Part shown: positions 17,415 through 26,436 of the stretch, in pieces | How the letters are laid out: each line of letters opens with the position of its first letter | Numbering within the stretch: position 1 is the first letter of the stretch | Source: Methanomethylovorans sp. PtaU1.Bin093 | GTDB lineage: Archaea; Halobacteriota; Methanosarcinia; Methanosarcinales; Methanosarcinaceae | Direction: 5' to 3' | Assembly: GCF_002067275.1 (NCBI RefSeq) | Contig: NZ_MVQX01000027.1 | Span: 1 to 56,660, forward strand | DNA length: 56,660 bases | Position numbers and translations under genes: made by a program | Notes under the pieces: model-generated | What the model was told of the DNA's origin: nothing | The model's database searches: none | What the model saw: only the letters and a program-made list of their open reading frames with translations

Positions 17415-17948
17415 TCAATTCTTTTCCTTCTTTTTTTCCAGCACCATCTCAAGGTATGAGGTTCTGATGGAATCTTCCTTCCGTATACCCAATCCTTCAA
17501 GGAAAGAAAATATTTCATCACAGCGCTCTTCAATATTACAGTCGGCCTGTTCTTCGACCTCTATGAATTCTCCAAGCCCTTCTACAGAGTCAAGGGCAAT
17601 GGTCATATTCCGGTAACTGAAGAGTTCTCTTCTCTTGCTTACCACGCCCGATTCAAAAAAACCCAGGGCTATAAGGATACTTCGGGCGCTGTCGCCATCT
17701 ACTTCGGTTTCGAACTCCGGACGTGTCTTGGAAACCGAGTCAAGTTTCTTTCCTTTGTATGTCAGCACTGATCTTCCATTCACAGAGCGTATTCTCAGTG
17801 CTTCGTCAGTAGTGGAAAAATCCCTCACTGGAGAGTTATAGTAGGTATCCAGATGTTCCTGGATACCTTCTGGTTTTGCGCCCATGGCTGCAAGCCTCTC
17901 ACGGAGGAACCTGTGGCTTGCCCGGGCTTTGACTTCTATCTCTATCAT
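17415..17948 (-). CDS. CYTH domain protein (class IV adenylate cyclase / triphosphatase type)
   Basis: A 177-residue CYTH-fold protein. The hallmark ExExK motif is at the very start (MIEIEVKA), followed by HLDTYYNSP, EALRIRSVNG and LTYKGKK. FEVEV-type and EFIEVEEQ strands come later and should line the triphosphate tunnel. It starts two bases after the DUF35 stop codon, so it belongs to the mevalonate-entry operon. Archaeal members are annotated as CyaB-type adenylate cyclases, but many CYTH enzymes are triphosphatases. Which reaction this one performs is open; no thiamine or cAMP genes are beside it. Confidence 0.82.
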   Translation of the reverse strand: MIEIEVKARASHRFLRERLAAMGAKPEGIQEHLDTYYNSPVRDFSTTDEALRIRSVNGRSVLTYKGKKLDSVSKTRPEFETEVDGDSARSILIALGFFESGVVSKRRELFSYRNMTIALDSVEGLGEFIEVEEQADCNIEERCDEIFSFLEGLGIRKEDSIRTSYLEMVLEKKKEKN

Positions 17949-17949
17949 G

Positions 17950-18339
17950 TTATTCGGGTACGAATTTGGTACCGTAGTATATCATACCTTTCTCACTGCT
18001 TTCGCCAAGCTTCCTGAACACAGGTCTTACTTTCATACCTATCTTCATGTCCTCTGGGTCAGCTACTATCTGGCTGGTAAGGCTTGGTCCTTCTTCCAGT
18101 TTCACGATACCAAGCACATAAGGGGTCTGTTTCTCAAAACCTTCTGCTGCAGTGTGAATCACAGTATAGGTAAGTATCTCTCCTTTCCCACTGAACTTGA
18201 AGTTCTCAAGTTTTCCGTCGCGACGGCATTTAGGGCACATGTTACGGGGTGGATAGTAGTAAGTTTTACAGTTAGTGCAGTGAGTGCCTATCAGGTTATA
18301 CCTGGCTACCTGTTTTCTCCAGAATCTCGGTACTGACAT
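17950..18339 (-). CDS. DUF35 OB-fold/zinc-ribbon protein, scaffold of HMG-CoA synthase-thiolase complex
   Basis: A 129-residue protein with a rubredoxin-like zinc ribbon (HCTNC then MCPKC) followed by an OB-fold (GEILTYTVIHTAAEGF). In archaea this protein bridges acetoacetyl-CoA thiolase and HMG-CoA synthase and passes the intermediate between them. The ATG at 18339 was chosen because AGGTGA lies five bases before it; a GTG at 18348 is less likely. The gene sits just after the thiolase gene, overlapping the end of its reading frame region by spacing of only a few bases. This is the conserved three-gene order. Confidence 0.92.
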   Translation of the reverse strand: MSVPRFWRKQVARYNLIGTHCTNCKTYYYPPRNMCPKCRRDGKLENFKFSGKGEILTYTVIHTAAEGFEKQTPYVLGIVKLEEGPSLTSQIVADPEDMKIGMKVRPVFRKLGESSEKGMIYYGTKFVPE

Positions 18340-18344
18340 CGTGA

Positions 18345-19517
18345 TCACCTGTCCCTCGAAAATATGTGTACTACTGCAGTGGCTCCCGAACCTCCTACAT
18401 TATGTGTCATACCTATCTCCGCGCCATCGACCTGCCGTTTTCCGGCATCCCCTCGCAGCTGTTCGACTATCTCCACAGCCTGCTTGATGCCAGTGGCACC
18501 AACAGGGTGTCCACAGGCTTTCAGTCCACCTGAGGTGTTCACCGGTATCTTGCCGCCTATGGCTGTATTTCCTTCTTCTGTGAACTTGCCTCCTTCGCCC
18601 TTCTTAACAAAACCAAGGTCTTCTATAGCGCATATCTCTGCAATGGTAAAGCAGTCGTGCACTTCCACCAGGTCTATATCGTTAGGTGTGAGTTTTGCCA
18701 TTTTGAAGGCTCTCTTGCCTGCTTCCACTGATGCTGCAAGGGTCGTGATATCCTTGCGGTCGTGGAGAGCAATGGTATCACTGGCCTGGCTTGTGGCCTT
18801 TACATAAATGGGTGTGTCCGTGTATTTGTGGGCAATGTCAGCAGGTGCCAGTATGACCGCTGATGCACCATCTGTGATAGGCGAACAATCGAATATATGC
18901 AGCGGATCTGCCACCATAATGGATCTGAGCACATCTTCCACACTGATCTTGTTGCGATACTGTGCTATAGGGTTATGGACACCGTTAGCATGGTTCTTTA
19001 CTGCCACCTGAGCCAGCTGCTCGCTGGTGGTGCCATACTTGTGCATATGCAGCCTTGCTATCATAGCATAGAGCCCGGGAAAAGTTGCACCCATTATGCC
19101 TTCCCATTCCCTGTCAGCGGCAGCGGCAAGGGCAGTGGATGCGCTTGTAGAGGAGATGTCTGTCATCTTTTCCACGCCAGCAGCCACTACTATATCCTCA
19201 AGTCCGGATGCAACTGCATGGATACCCTGTCTCAGTGCCAATCCTCCGGAAGCACAGGCCGCTTCCACTCGGGTGGCCGGTACATGAAGTTCCTTTGCCA
19301 GTCCGGCATAGTCTGCTATCAGGGCGCCTATATGTTCCTGCTCAATGAACTGACCACCGCTCATATTGCCTACTATGATGGCATCTATCTCTTCTCCGGT
19401 GACCCTCGCATCTTCCAGGGCACCGACACCGGCTTCAGTTATTGTATCTCTCAGAGAAACATCCCAGTTCTCTCCAAACCTGGTGGTCTTTACACCAATG
19501 ATCGCTACATCTCTCAT
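18345..19517 (-). CDS. Acetyl-CoA C-acetyltransferase (thiolase) of the mevalonate pathway
   Basis: A 390-residue archaeal thiolase that condenses two acetyl-CoA to acetoacetyl-CoA. The nucleophilic Cys is in EAACASGG near residue 88. The C-terminal half has [11 protein letters not shown] and the second catalytic motif CGHPVGATG. The ATG at 19517 has GAGGTGA upstream; longer reading frames overlap the HMG-CoA synthase stop. It follows the synthase gene by ten bases and precedes the DUF35 scaffold, the arrangement of the archaeal channelling complex. Confidence 0.94.
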   Translation of the reverse strand: MRDVAIIGVKTTRFGENWDVSLRDTITEAGVGALEDARVTGEEIDAIIVGNMSGGQFIEQEHIGALIADYAGLAKELHVPATRVEAACASGGLALRQGIHAVASGLEDIVVAAGVEKMTDISSTSASTALAAAADREWEGIMGATFPGLYAMIARLHMHKYGTTSEQLAQVAVKNHANGVHNPIAQYRNKISVEDVLRSIMVADPLHIFDCSPITDGASAVILAPADIAHKYTDTPIYVKATSQASDTIALHDRKDITTLAASVEAGKRAFKMAKLTPNDIDLVEVHDCFTIAEICAIEDLGFVKKGEGGKFTEEGNTAIGGKIPVNTSGGLKACGHPVGATGIKQAVEIVEQLRGDAGKRQVDGAEIGMTHNVGGSGATAVVHIFSRDR

Positions 19518-19527
19518 CTTTTTCACC

Positions 19528-20577
19528 TCATGCCAGTCTGATCTTACCTTTGTGCTTGGCATATGTTGCATAATCCACATATATAGGATCTGCCAGAAGT
19601 TCCATCACAGTAGGTGCCTTGTTGCGTATCTCTTCGATCTTATCTGTAACAGTAAAACTGAACGCGTCTCCGCCGGCACCTGATCCAAATGCAGTGGCGA
19701 AGATCCTGTCTCCGGGTTTTGCCTGGTCCAGTGTGGCTGCAATGCCCATCATGCATGATCCGGAATAGGTATTTCCAAGCTTTGGCACGACAAGGCCGGG
19801 CTTGATCTGTTCTTTAGTGAAGCCCAGGATGGACGCTGCACGGGAGGGGAATTTACCATTTGGCTGGTGGAATACTGCATAATCATAATCTCCTGGTTTA
19901 GTACCCATCTTAGCCATTAGTCCTTTTGCCGCATGTGTCACATGCTTGAAGTATCCGGGCTCACCGGTGAAACGTCCGCCGTGTTCAGGGTATGGCATAC
20001 CTTCCCTCCTCCAGAAGTCAGGTGTATCAGTGGTAAAGGAATATGTGTCCTCGATGACCGCTAAGAATTCGGTTTCTTTGCTGCCTATTATGAAGGCTAC
20101 ACCCCCTGCAGCTGCAGTGTATTCAAGTGCATCCCCTGGTGCACCCTGCGCAACATCAGCTCCTATTGCCAGTCCCAGGTCGATCATTCCTGATTGTACC
20201 AATCCCATGCAAGTCTGTATTGCGGCAGTTCCGGCCTTGCAGGCAAACTCATAATCTGCAGCCGTCATGACCGGAGTTGCTTCCACTGCTTCTGCGACTA
20301 TGGTACTGGTAGGTTTGACAGCGTATGGATGGCTCTCTGACCCGGTATACACTGCACCTATCCGCTGGGCGTTTATACCTGATCTTTTTACTGCATATCT
20401 TGCGGCTTCCACTGCAATTGTGGCCGTGTCCTCATCGAAATCAGGTACAGATTTCTCATGTACCATCAGACCTGATTTCAGGCTGTTAGCGTCGTCGCCC
20501 CAAACCCGGGCGATCTCGTCCACTTTGATCCTATATCTTGGAACATAGGCTCCGTATGAAACTATCCCTGCACTCAT
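19528..20577 (-). CDS. Hydroxymethylglutaryl-CoA synthase
   Basis: A 349-residue archaeal HMG-CoA synthase, the committed entry to isoprenoid lipid synthesis through mevalonate. The catalytic Cys113 lies in [12 protein letters not shown], the Glu in [11 protein letters not shown], and the His in [23 protein letters not shown] is the usual C-terminal acyl-binding motif. GGTGA stands nine bases before the ATG. It lies 30 bases downstream of the HTH regulator gene and directly upstream of thiolase, so all are probably one transcript. Confidence 0.95.
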   Translation of the reverse strand: MSAGIVSYGAYVPRYRIKVDEIARVWGDDANSLKSGLMVHEKSVPDFDEDTATIAVEAARYAVKRSGINAQRIGAVYTGSESHPYAVKPTSTIVAEAVEATPVMTAADYEFACKAGTAAIQTCMGLVQSGMIDLGLAIGADVAQGAPGDALEYTAAAGGVAFIIGSKETEFLAVIEDTYSFTTDTPDFWRREGMPYPEHGGRFTGEPGYFKHVTHAAKGLMAKMGTKPGDYDYAVFHQPNGKFPSRAASILGFTKEQIKPGLVVPKLGNTYSGSCMMGIAATLDQAKPGDRIFATAFGSGAGGDAFSFTVTDKIEEIRNKAPTVMELLADPIYVDYATYAKHKGKIRLA

Positions 20578-20607
20578 TTCTTTTCACCGATAGTTTTTAT
20601 GTAAATG

Positions 20608-21348
20608 TCATTCCATTACGTGGTACTGACTATATTTTTTAAGATTCTCGATCAATTGATCAATGTCCATAGTTGTGGCTAAAAGAGGTAACCTGTCGAT
20701 CTCTGCCATCTTCTTTGCCATGGGGTCAACCTCATTGCCCCTAAGCCCGTGTATCACGACAGCACCGGGTTTGAGGTTGGTCACTCTTATGGCTACAAGG
20801 GGTGATTTTCCGGTGGTTACCTTTGTAAAGATCATGGCTCTCTCGGTACTCCATCCATACAGTTTCTGGAACTCATGGGAAGAAAGTTCTAGAATTGCTT
20901 TCTTGCTGTCAACGACGGTAAAACCGTACAGCGGTTTTTCTATGCCCCTGTTTACAAAATCAGCTTCTATAAGGCTTGCAAGCTTTGCAAGCTGCATGGG
21001 AAAAGTGTATTCATAGGTTGCGTAGACAGCTCTTGAAGTGTTATCTGAGAAAAGTATGCTTTCATAGGAATGTATCTTCTGTCCGCCATTCTGTGAGTCT
21101 ATTTCCAGCAGCGCCTCTACGATCCTGCTTACTATGAGCGTACCAGGAGATTTCCTTCTTCCGCTTTCGTAATCGCTTATAACGGAGGGGGATACTCCCA
21201 GATAGCCTGACAGGTCTGTTTGGGGTATCTCGAAGTTAAGCCTCCATTTTTTCAAAGCTTCCCCAGGTTTCTCTGAAAGCGTTATTTCGCCTGCCATCTT
21301 TTCAGCAAGACGTTGGCGTATATTCTCGCGAGAAGCATTGTCAGCCAT
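20608..21348 (-). CDS. HTH (XRE-type) transcriptional regulator heading the mevalonate operon
   Basis: A 246-residue regulator with an N-terminal cro/C1-type HTH (IPQTDLSGYLGVSPSVISDYESGRRKSP split around the recognition helix). A 150-residue C-terminal domain follows that may bind a ligand (VVDSKKAILELSSHEF, VAIRVTNLKPGAVVIHGL). It resembles the archaeal COG1709 group. The ATG at 21348 is chosen because the TATA-like ATATATAATT at about 21372-21385 would start transcription near 21354; the ATG at 21369 would lie before the transcript start. An inverted repeat sits upstream. As first gene of the operon it probably controls itself and isoprenoid synthesis (inference). Confidence 0.8.
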   Translation of the reverse strand: MADNASRENIRQRLAEKMAGEITLSEKPGEALKKWRLNFEIPQTDLSGYLGVSPSVISDYESGRRKSPGTLIVSRIVEALLEIDSQNGGQKIHSYESILFSDNTSRAVYATYEYTFPMQLAKLASLIEADFVNRGIEKPLYGFTVVDSKKAILELSSHEFQKLYGWSTERAMIFTKVTTGKSPLVAIRVTNLKPGAVVIHGLRGNEVDPMAKKMAEIDRLPLLATTMDIDQLIENLKKYSQYHVME

Positions 21349-21393
21349 TTCATATTCTAAATGAGACATAATTATATATATTTAACGAATGCC

Positions 21394-21406
21394 CAATCGT
21401 TGATTG
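21394..21406. promoter_or_regulatory. Inverted repeat, candidate operator of the HTH regulator
   Basis: CAATC (21394-21398) and GATTG (21402-21406) form a perfect 5-3-5 inverted repeat. It lies immediately upstream of the TATA-like element of the minus-strand regulator operon and within the divergent promoter region of the Cas4-like gene. The position suits a repressor or activator site; the short arms make chance a real possibility. Confidence 0.35.
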
Positions 21407-21478
21407 ACGAAGAAAAACATGTAAGCAGTCAAAACATATTTAAATATTTATATTAAAACAGCCTTTGATTAGAAATGT

Positions 21479-22297
21479 ATGTCTCTCAATAAAAATGAAC
21501 ATAATACGAACGTTTCTGACATAGCGTTATATCTCAAATGCCCACGAAAAGTATACTATTCAAAGCGTTCTCAGAAAAAAAGGACCAATGATGATGTTTC
21601 TTATGTTGAGCATCTTTTCCTTAAAGAATTCGGTTTGCGGTATCCGCAGTTGCTGGAACATTTTTCGTCAAAAGCCGATGGTATGATAGACACAATACAA
21701 AGTGTATTCAATGAAATATGTGTTGAATTAAACATTATATATGCCTCTGAACTTGAGGGCGTTTCAGAGTCAACCATATTGGAAGCTATTGATAACTTAC
21801 AAGCTTGTATTGAAGACGTTTCCTGTAATATGGGGAAGATGCTGAAAGATGCACACAGCATGCCGCTTGTTAGAGCATTGTACGGTATGGAACTGGAACC
21901 CGTGCTATATGGACCTAAAATGAAAGTTTCCGGTATACCCGCAGGCATGGTCAACTTCGAAGGTTCGCCCGCTCCAGTGATCATTAAGACAGGAAAGTGT
22001 CCGGAATATGGGATCTGGGCAGATGACAGGCTTCATCTGGCTGCGTTCTCTATGCTTGTGCAGGATATTCACAACATGCCTATTGAGGGTGGCATAGTCA
22101 TTTATTCCAGATCAGGCTGCATAAGACCATCAAAGATCAGAGCAAACGACAGAAGGCAGGTTCTTGGTGTGTGCAGCAATATCAAGAAGATCAAAGAAGG
22201 CTTTCTGCCGGAAAGAAAACAGACACCTCTATGCGGTGATTGCGAGTTCCTTGAAAGCTGTGATGTAAAGTCTTCTCTTGCATCTAAATTCTTCTGA
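21479..22297 (+). CDS. Cas4-like (PD-D/ExK) protein with lost nuclease residues
   Basis: A 272-residue protein with the Cas4/RecB-like layout. There is one N-terminal cysteine (YLKCPRKVYY) and three C-terminal cysteines (LCGDCEFLESCDV), the four ligands that hold a 4Fe-4S cluster in Cas4. The region between has GIWADDRLHLAAFSML, like the QLxxY helix. But the GxxD position reads GIPAGMV and the ExK position reads VIIKTGK, so two acidic metal ligands are missing. No CRISPR array or cas gene is nearby. A TATA-like run about 30 bases upstream and no Shine-Dalgarno suggest a leaderless mRNA. A role in DNA binding or redox sensing is speculation. Confidence 0.72.
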   Translation: MSLNKNEHNTNVSDIALYLKCPRKVYYSKRSQKKRTNDDVSYVEHLFLKEFGLRYPQLLEHFSSKADGMIDTIQSVFNEICVELNIIYASELEGVSESTILEAIDNLQACIEDVSCNMGKMLKDAHSMPLVRALYGMELEPVLYGPKMKVSGIPAGMVNFEGSPAPVIIKTGKCPEYGIWADDRLHLAAFSMLVQDIHNMPIEGGIVIYSRSGCIRPSKIRANDRRQVLGVCSNIKKIKEGFLPERKQTPLCGDCEFLESCDVKSSLASKFF

Positions 22298-22321
22298 TCA
22301 TCGATCAGAAGTTTTCTTTTT
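22291..22321 (+). terminator. Terminator of the Cas4-like gene
   Basis: CTTCTGATC (22291-22299) pairs with GATCAGAAG (22303-22311) over a three-base loop, followed by a T-rich tract. The stem overlaps the stop codon. Confidence 0.75.
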
Positions 22322-22399
22322 TCAAAGGTCTATGTTCTATTATCCTCATTCGCACTATCCATAGCCTTTTAAAGAGATATCGCGTTTTTTGTTCAGAGC

Positions 22400-23686
22400 A
22401 TGAAATTCATTGACAAGCTTTTCGGAAAGAAGAAGGCAGAATCTCTTTCTTTCAAGTTGAAAATAGATGAACTCCCGGGGTTCATTGCTATCGAATCGGA
22501 AAAAGAGTTCAATGAAATTAAGCCTTTCATCCGCAGGAAATATGAAGAGATCGATCTCATTCTCCGTGAGATACCCGAGGTCATAGAAAGCCTCCTTTCT
22601 GCCGAGGTTGCTGAAAATGCTAATAAGAGAGTGGAAAAGGTAGGAGATGCCAACAGGGACAATATTGCCAATAATCTGCGATCGATCACTGAAAAGGTGA
22701 AGCCTCCTGTGGATACTTCTATTCAAAGTGCCTTCGACTTCTGCATAAATGCGAAATCCGCACTTAAAACTGTGCGGGATAACACACACAGAAGCCAGCT
22801 CTATATTAAAGCCATCTATCCTGCGGAATCGCAAAAGATCATATCAACCTTAGCAAACATTGAAGACCTGGTGGATGAGCTATTCGTACCTGTCAGGGAC
22901 AAGAAGGATCGGCAGGATTCCTTCGATAAGTTCTCTGAAGAGATCGGGAACTATAAGAGAATACAGGTGCAGATCCAGGATAGTCATACAAGGATCGAGC
23001 ATCTTGGATCCAGGATCGATTCAATCAAAAAAGATATACAGGATACTAAAAACAGGCTCAATGATCTCGAAAACAGCCAGGATTTCGAAAGGGCAAAACA
23101 ACTTGAGGCTGATGTCAACACCCTAAAAGAGCAATTATCAAATGCAGATCACGATATCCAGAGAATCTTCTCTCCTTTGTCCAAGGTGTTCTCCAGAATG
23201 GAAAAACAGGACAAGAGCGAGATATGCGTGCTTTCTTCTGAGCACAGGCAAATTCTTGAAAAGATAACACATGACCCAGCTTCTGCTCTAGAGCATGATC
23301 TGGAGTCCTTTTTTGCCGAGGTCAAACCCCGGATAGAGAACGGTAGTCTTGGTCTCAAAGACCAGATGTGCGAGAAAGCCTTAAAGCAGGTGGATAAGCT
23401 GCATAGTTCCGAAGCTCTGGCATCTCTGAGAGAGCAGAGGAAAGAGTATTCTTTGCAGCTTGAAAAAGCAATGAGCGAGCTGAACAGCCTAATAGTCTAC
23501 AGGGACAAAGAGCAGTTTGTGCAGCAGATCTCCCGTGATGAGCACATGCTAAAAAGCACAGAGCTTGAACTTGATACGGAAAAGAAGCGTTTAGATACTC
23601 TCACAGAAGAGTCGGAACTTCTGGGATCAGGCCTGAACATGGAGATCAAAGGACTTTTCGAGAAGGATATTGAGATAGAATACTGA
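22400..23686 (+). CDS. Uncharacterised coiled-coil protein
   Basis: A 428-residue protein that I do not recognise by name. It begins with a short basic-hydrophobic stretch (MKFIDKLFGKKK). A mixed domain of about 170 residues follows, then long heptad-rich helices (roughly residues 180-260 and 340-415, for example SRIDSIKKDIQDTKNRLNDLE). There is no signal peptide, transmembrane segment or ATPase motif, so it is not an SMC protein. TTTTAAA about 30 bases upstream suggests a leaderless transcript. It lies between the Cas4-like gene and mutS, all co-directional. A structural or scaffolding role is only a guess. Confidence 0.75.
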   Translation: MKFIDKLFGKKKAESLSFKLKIDELPGFIAIESEKEFNEIKPFIRRKYEEIDLILREIPEVIESLLSAEVAENANKRVEKVGDANRDNIANNLRSITEKVKPPVDTSIQSAFDFCINAKSALKTVRDNTHRSQLYIKAIYPAESQKIISTLANIEDLVDELFVPVRDKKDRQDSFDKFSEEIGNYKRIQVQIQDSHTRIEHLGSRIDSIKKDIQDTKNRLNDLENSQDFERAKQLEADVNTLKEQLSNADHDIQRIFSPLSKVFSRMEKQDKSEICVLSSEHRQILEKITHDPASALEHDLESFFAEVKPRIENGSLGLKDQMCEKALKQVDKLHSSEALASLREQRKEYSLQLEKAMSELNSLIVYRDKEQFVQQISRDEHMLKSTELELDTEKKRLDTLTEESELLGSGLNMEIKGLFEKDIEIEY

Positions 23687-23774
23687 TCAGAAAAAAAGGA
23701 TTAAGGTCTATTCATCACTTTCCTCTTCCCCATGAAAGCACTAAAATAGTACCACACAGATAAACCACAGCACC

Positions 23775-26435
23775 ATGAGCAAGATGACCCCTGCCATGCA
23801 CCAGTACTATACGGCAAAGAAAGAGTACAGCGATGCCCTGATCTTTTTCAGGATGGGGGATTTTTACGAGTCTTTCGGGGAGGACGCGAAGACCATTGCC
23901 AGGGAGCTGGAGATCACTCTCACCACCCGGGGCAAAGGGGAGGACGGCAAGAACATGCCCCTTGCAGGAATACCGTACCATGCAATTGATACATATCTGC
24001 CCCGCCTCATCAGGAAAGGCTACAAGGTTGCCATCTGCGAGCAGCTCGAAGATCCCAAATTGGCCAAAGGCGTTGTGAAACGGGGTGTTGTGCGTGTGGT
24101 CACGCCCGGCACGGCCATAGACCCTTCCATGTTCAGTGATGCCACTAACAATTATCTCATGGCGCTCTCAGGAAAGAATGAGGATTTCGGTGTGTCCTTT
24201 CTGGACGTGTCCACAGGCGAGTTCGTAGCAACGCAGTTCCTGGACGAGCCACCCTATGACAGGATAGCCAGCGAAGTAGCCCGTATGCTCCCTGCGGAAT
24301 GTATAGTTCCGCTGCATCTATATGGGAACGCGCATCTCATGCAGCGTCTTGAGGAACTGAGGGTCATAGTGCATGAGTTCGATGAAATGGCCTTCGATAC
24401 CACCAACGCAAGGGAACATCTCAAGCAGCATTTCGGCGTTTCCACTCTGGAGGGCATGGGGTGCGATACCCTGCCCCAGGCCATAGCCGCTGCAGGAGCT
24501 GCCCTTAACTATGCCATCACGACACAGATGAGGGAACTGGGGCATGTGCAGTCACTGTCCACATATTCCGAATCCGAGTTCATGATCCTGGATTCCATCA
24601 CCCTGCGCAATCTTGAGATCGTGCATAATGTCCGGGGGGAGGGCAATGATACATCTCTCCTTAAGATCCTGGACCAGACCAGTACGCCCATGGGTGGCAG
24701 GATGCTCAAGAAATGGCTGTTAAAGCCATTGATCTCTGTCAGTGAGATAAATGAACGCCTGGATGCTGTGGAGGAGCTGTCCGGCAAGACCTTGGTGCGT
24801 TTCGATCTGCGTTCCCATCTTTCTTATGTAAAAGACATTGAGAGGCTTGTAGGCAGGGTCATGTATGGCAATTCCAATGCCAGGGACCTGGTAGCATTGA
24901 AACTGTCCCTGGAGGCAGTGCCTCTGCTGATACAGTGCATGGGTGATGATATTTCTTCCAGGCTTATCAGGGACATAATTGAGGAATTACGGAGTTTTGA
25001 AGAGCTTGGCTCTCTTGTGGAGCTCATAGGAAAAGCCATCGTTGAAGAGCCACCGTTAAGTGTGCGGGAAGGTGGCATGATCAGGTCTGGTTATAATTCC
25101 GAACTTGACAAGCTCAGGGACCTTTCCCGCAACGGCAAGAAGTGGGTGGCCGATTTCCAGCAAAAGGAAAGGGAAAGGACAGGCATCAAATCCCTGAAAG
25201 TGGGATATAACAGAGTGTTCGGCTACTATCTGGAGGTTACAAGTACAAACAGCTCTCAGGTGCCGGATGATTATATCCGCAAGCAGACCATGGTCAATGC
25301 CGAACGTTTCTACACTCCTGAACTTAAGGAAATGGAAACTTCCATCCTGACCGCAGATGAAAAGGCTCATGCTCTGGAATATGAACTGCTGAACGAGATC
25401 AATGCCACTGTGGCTTCATACTCCAGGCAGTTACAGAGAGCTGCTTTTCTCATAGGGCAGTTCGATGTGCTGGTGAACCTTGCTGAGGTTGCTGTACATA
25501 ATAACTTTGTCAGGCCGGCGGTTACCAGTGATCATAGGATACTCATCAGGGATGGACGTCATCCTGTGGTGGAAAGTACCGTGCCGGGCGGTTTCGTGCC
25601 CAACGATACTGAGATCGATTGTGAGGATAACCAGTTCCTGCTCATCACAGGTCCCAACATGGCAGGAAAATCCACATACATGCGCCAGACAGCGCTCATT
25701 GTCATAATGGCCCAGGTAGGTTCTTTCGTACCTGCTTCCCATGCCTCCATAGGTATAGTGGACAGGGTATTTACCAGGGTCGGAGCCTTTGACGACCTTG
25801 CCAGCGGACAAAGCACTTTCATGGTGGAGATGGTGGAGCTTGCCAACATCCTGAACAATTCCACTCCCAAGAGCCTGGTGCTGCTGGATGAGATCGGCAG
25901 GGGTACGAGCACTTACGACGGGTACAGTATCGCGAAGGCTGTTGTGGAGTATATACATAATAAAAGTAAAGTGGGCGTGAGGTCCATGTTCGCAACTCAC
26001 TATCATCAGCTTACTGAGCTGGAAGGCACTCTCAGGCGGGTAAAGAACCTGCACATTGCGGTGAAAGAGGAAGGTGATGATCTGGTGTTCCTGCGCAAGA
26101 TCGTGCCTGGAGCCACGGACAGAAGTTACGGTATTCATGTGGCAAGGCTTGCCGGTGTGCCGCATGCGGTCACTTCCCGGGCAAAGGAAGTATTAAGGGA
26201 GATAGAAAGTGAAAGCGCCATCAACCGGGAGGGCAGGCCGAAGAAAGGTAAGGGTAAGAGCACTGCCAGATATACCCAGCTCATGCTCTTCGATGGTGGC
26301 AGTTCTCAGGAAGCAGATGTGAAGCACCCGGTACTGGAGAAGTTGAAGTCTCTTGATGTTAATACCCTGACCCCTGTGGATGCCCTGAACAAGCTCAATA
26401 GCCTTAAGAAATTACTGGACGAAAGTGGGGAATGA
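23775..26435 (+). CDS. mutS: DNA mismatch repair protein MutS
   Basis: A full-length 886-residue MutS. The mismatch-reading motif FFRMGDFYE is near residue 27. The ATPase Walker A GPNMAGKSTYMRQ is near 625, and Walker B LLDEIGRGTSTYDG and THYHQLTELE follow. It recognises mispaired bases and recruits MutL. The start ATGAGCAAG is preceded by a TATA-like TAAAATAG about 28 bases upstream and no Shine-Dalgarno. mutL begins one base after its stop. Bacterial-type MutS/MutL in archaea is restricted mainly to haloarchaea and Methanosarcinales and is usually explained by ancient transfer. Confidence 0.97.
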   Translation: MSKMTPAMHQYYTAKKEYSDALIFFRMGDFYESFGEDAKTIARELEITLTTRGKGEDGKNMPLAGIPYHAIDTYLPRLIRKGYKVAICEQLEDPKLAKGVVKRGVVRVVTPGTAIDPSMFSDATNNYLMALSGKNEDFGVSFLDVSTGEFVATQFLDEPPYDRIASEVARMLPAECIVPLHLYGNAHLMQRLEELRVIVHEFDEMAFDTTNAREHLKQHFGVSTLEGMGCDTLPQAIAAAGAALNYAITTQMRELGHVQSLSTYSESEFMILDSITLRNLEIVHNVRGEGNDTSLLKILDQTSTPMGGRMLKKWLLKPLISVSEINERLDAVEELSGKTLVRFDLRSHLSYVKDIERLVGRVMYGNSNARDLVALKLSLEAVPLLIQCMGDDISSRLIRDIIEELRSFEELGSLVELIGKAIVEEPPLSVREGGMIRSGYNSELDKLRDLSRNGKKWVADFQQKERERTGIKSLKVGYNRVFGYYLEVTSTNSSQVPDDYIRKQTMVNAERFYTPELKEMETSILTADEKAHALEYELLNEINATVASYSRQLQRAAFLIGQFDVLVNLAEVAVHNNFVRPAVTSDHRILIRDGRHPVVESTVPGGFVPNDTEIDCEDNQFLLITGPNMAGKSTYMRQTALIVIMAQVGSFVPASHASIGIVDRVFTRVGAFDDLASGQSTFMVEMVELANILNNSTPKSLVLLDEIGRGTSTYDGYSIAKAVVEYIHNKSKVGVRSMFATHYHQLTELEGTLRRVKNLHIAVKEEGDDLVFLRKIVPGATDRSYGIHVARLAGVPHAVTSRAKEVLREIESESAINREGRPKKGKGKSTARYTQLMLFDGGSSQEADVKHPVLEKLKSLDVNTLTPVDALNKLNSLKKLLDESGE

Positions 26436-26436
26436 T

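Noticed and set aside
18897..19541. A 214-codon plus-strand frame inside the thiolase gene
   Set aside because: Antisense to a clear thiolase with intact catalytic motifs; no family features of its own.
21479..22297. CRISPR-Cas system suggested by the Cas4-like protein
   Set aside because: No repeat array and no other cas gene anywhere in the window, and the nuclease ligands are missing.
25431..26165. A 244-codon minus-strand frame inside mutS
   Set aside because: Lies across the conserved ATPase domain of MutS in antisense; no start signal.
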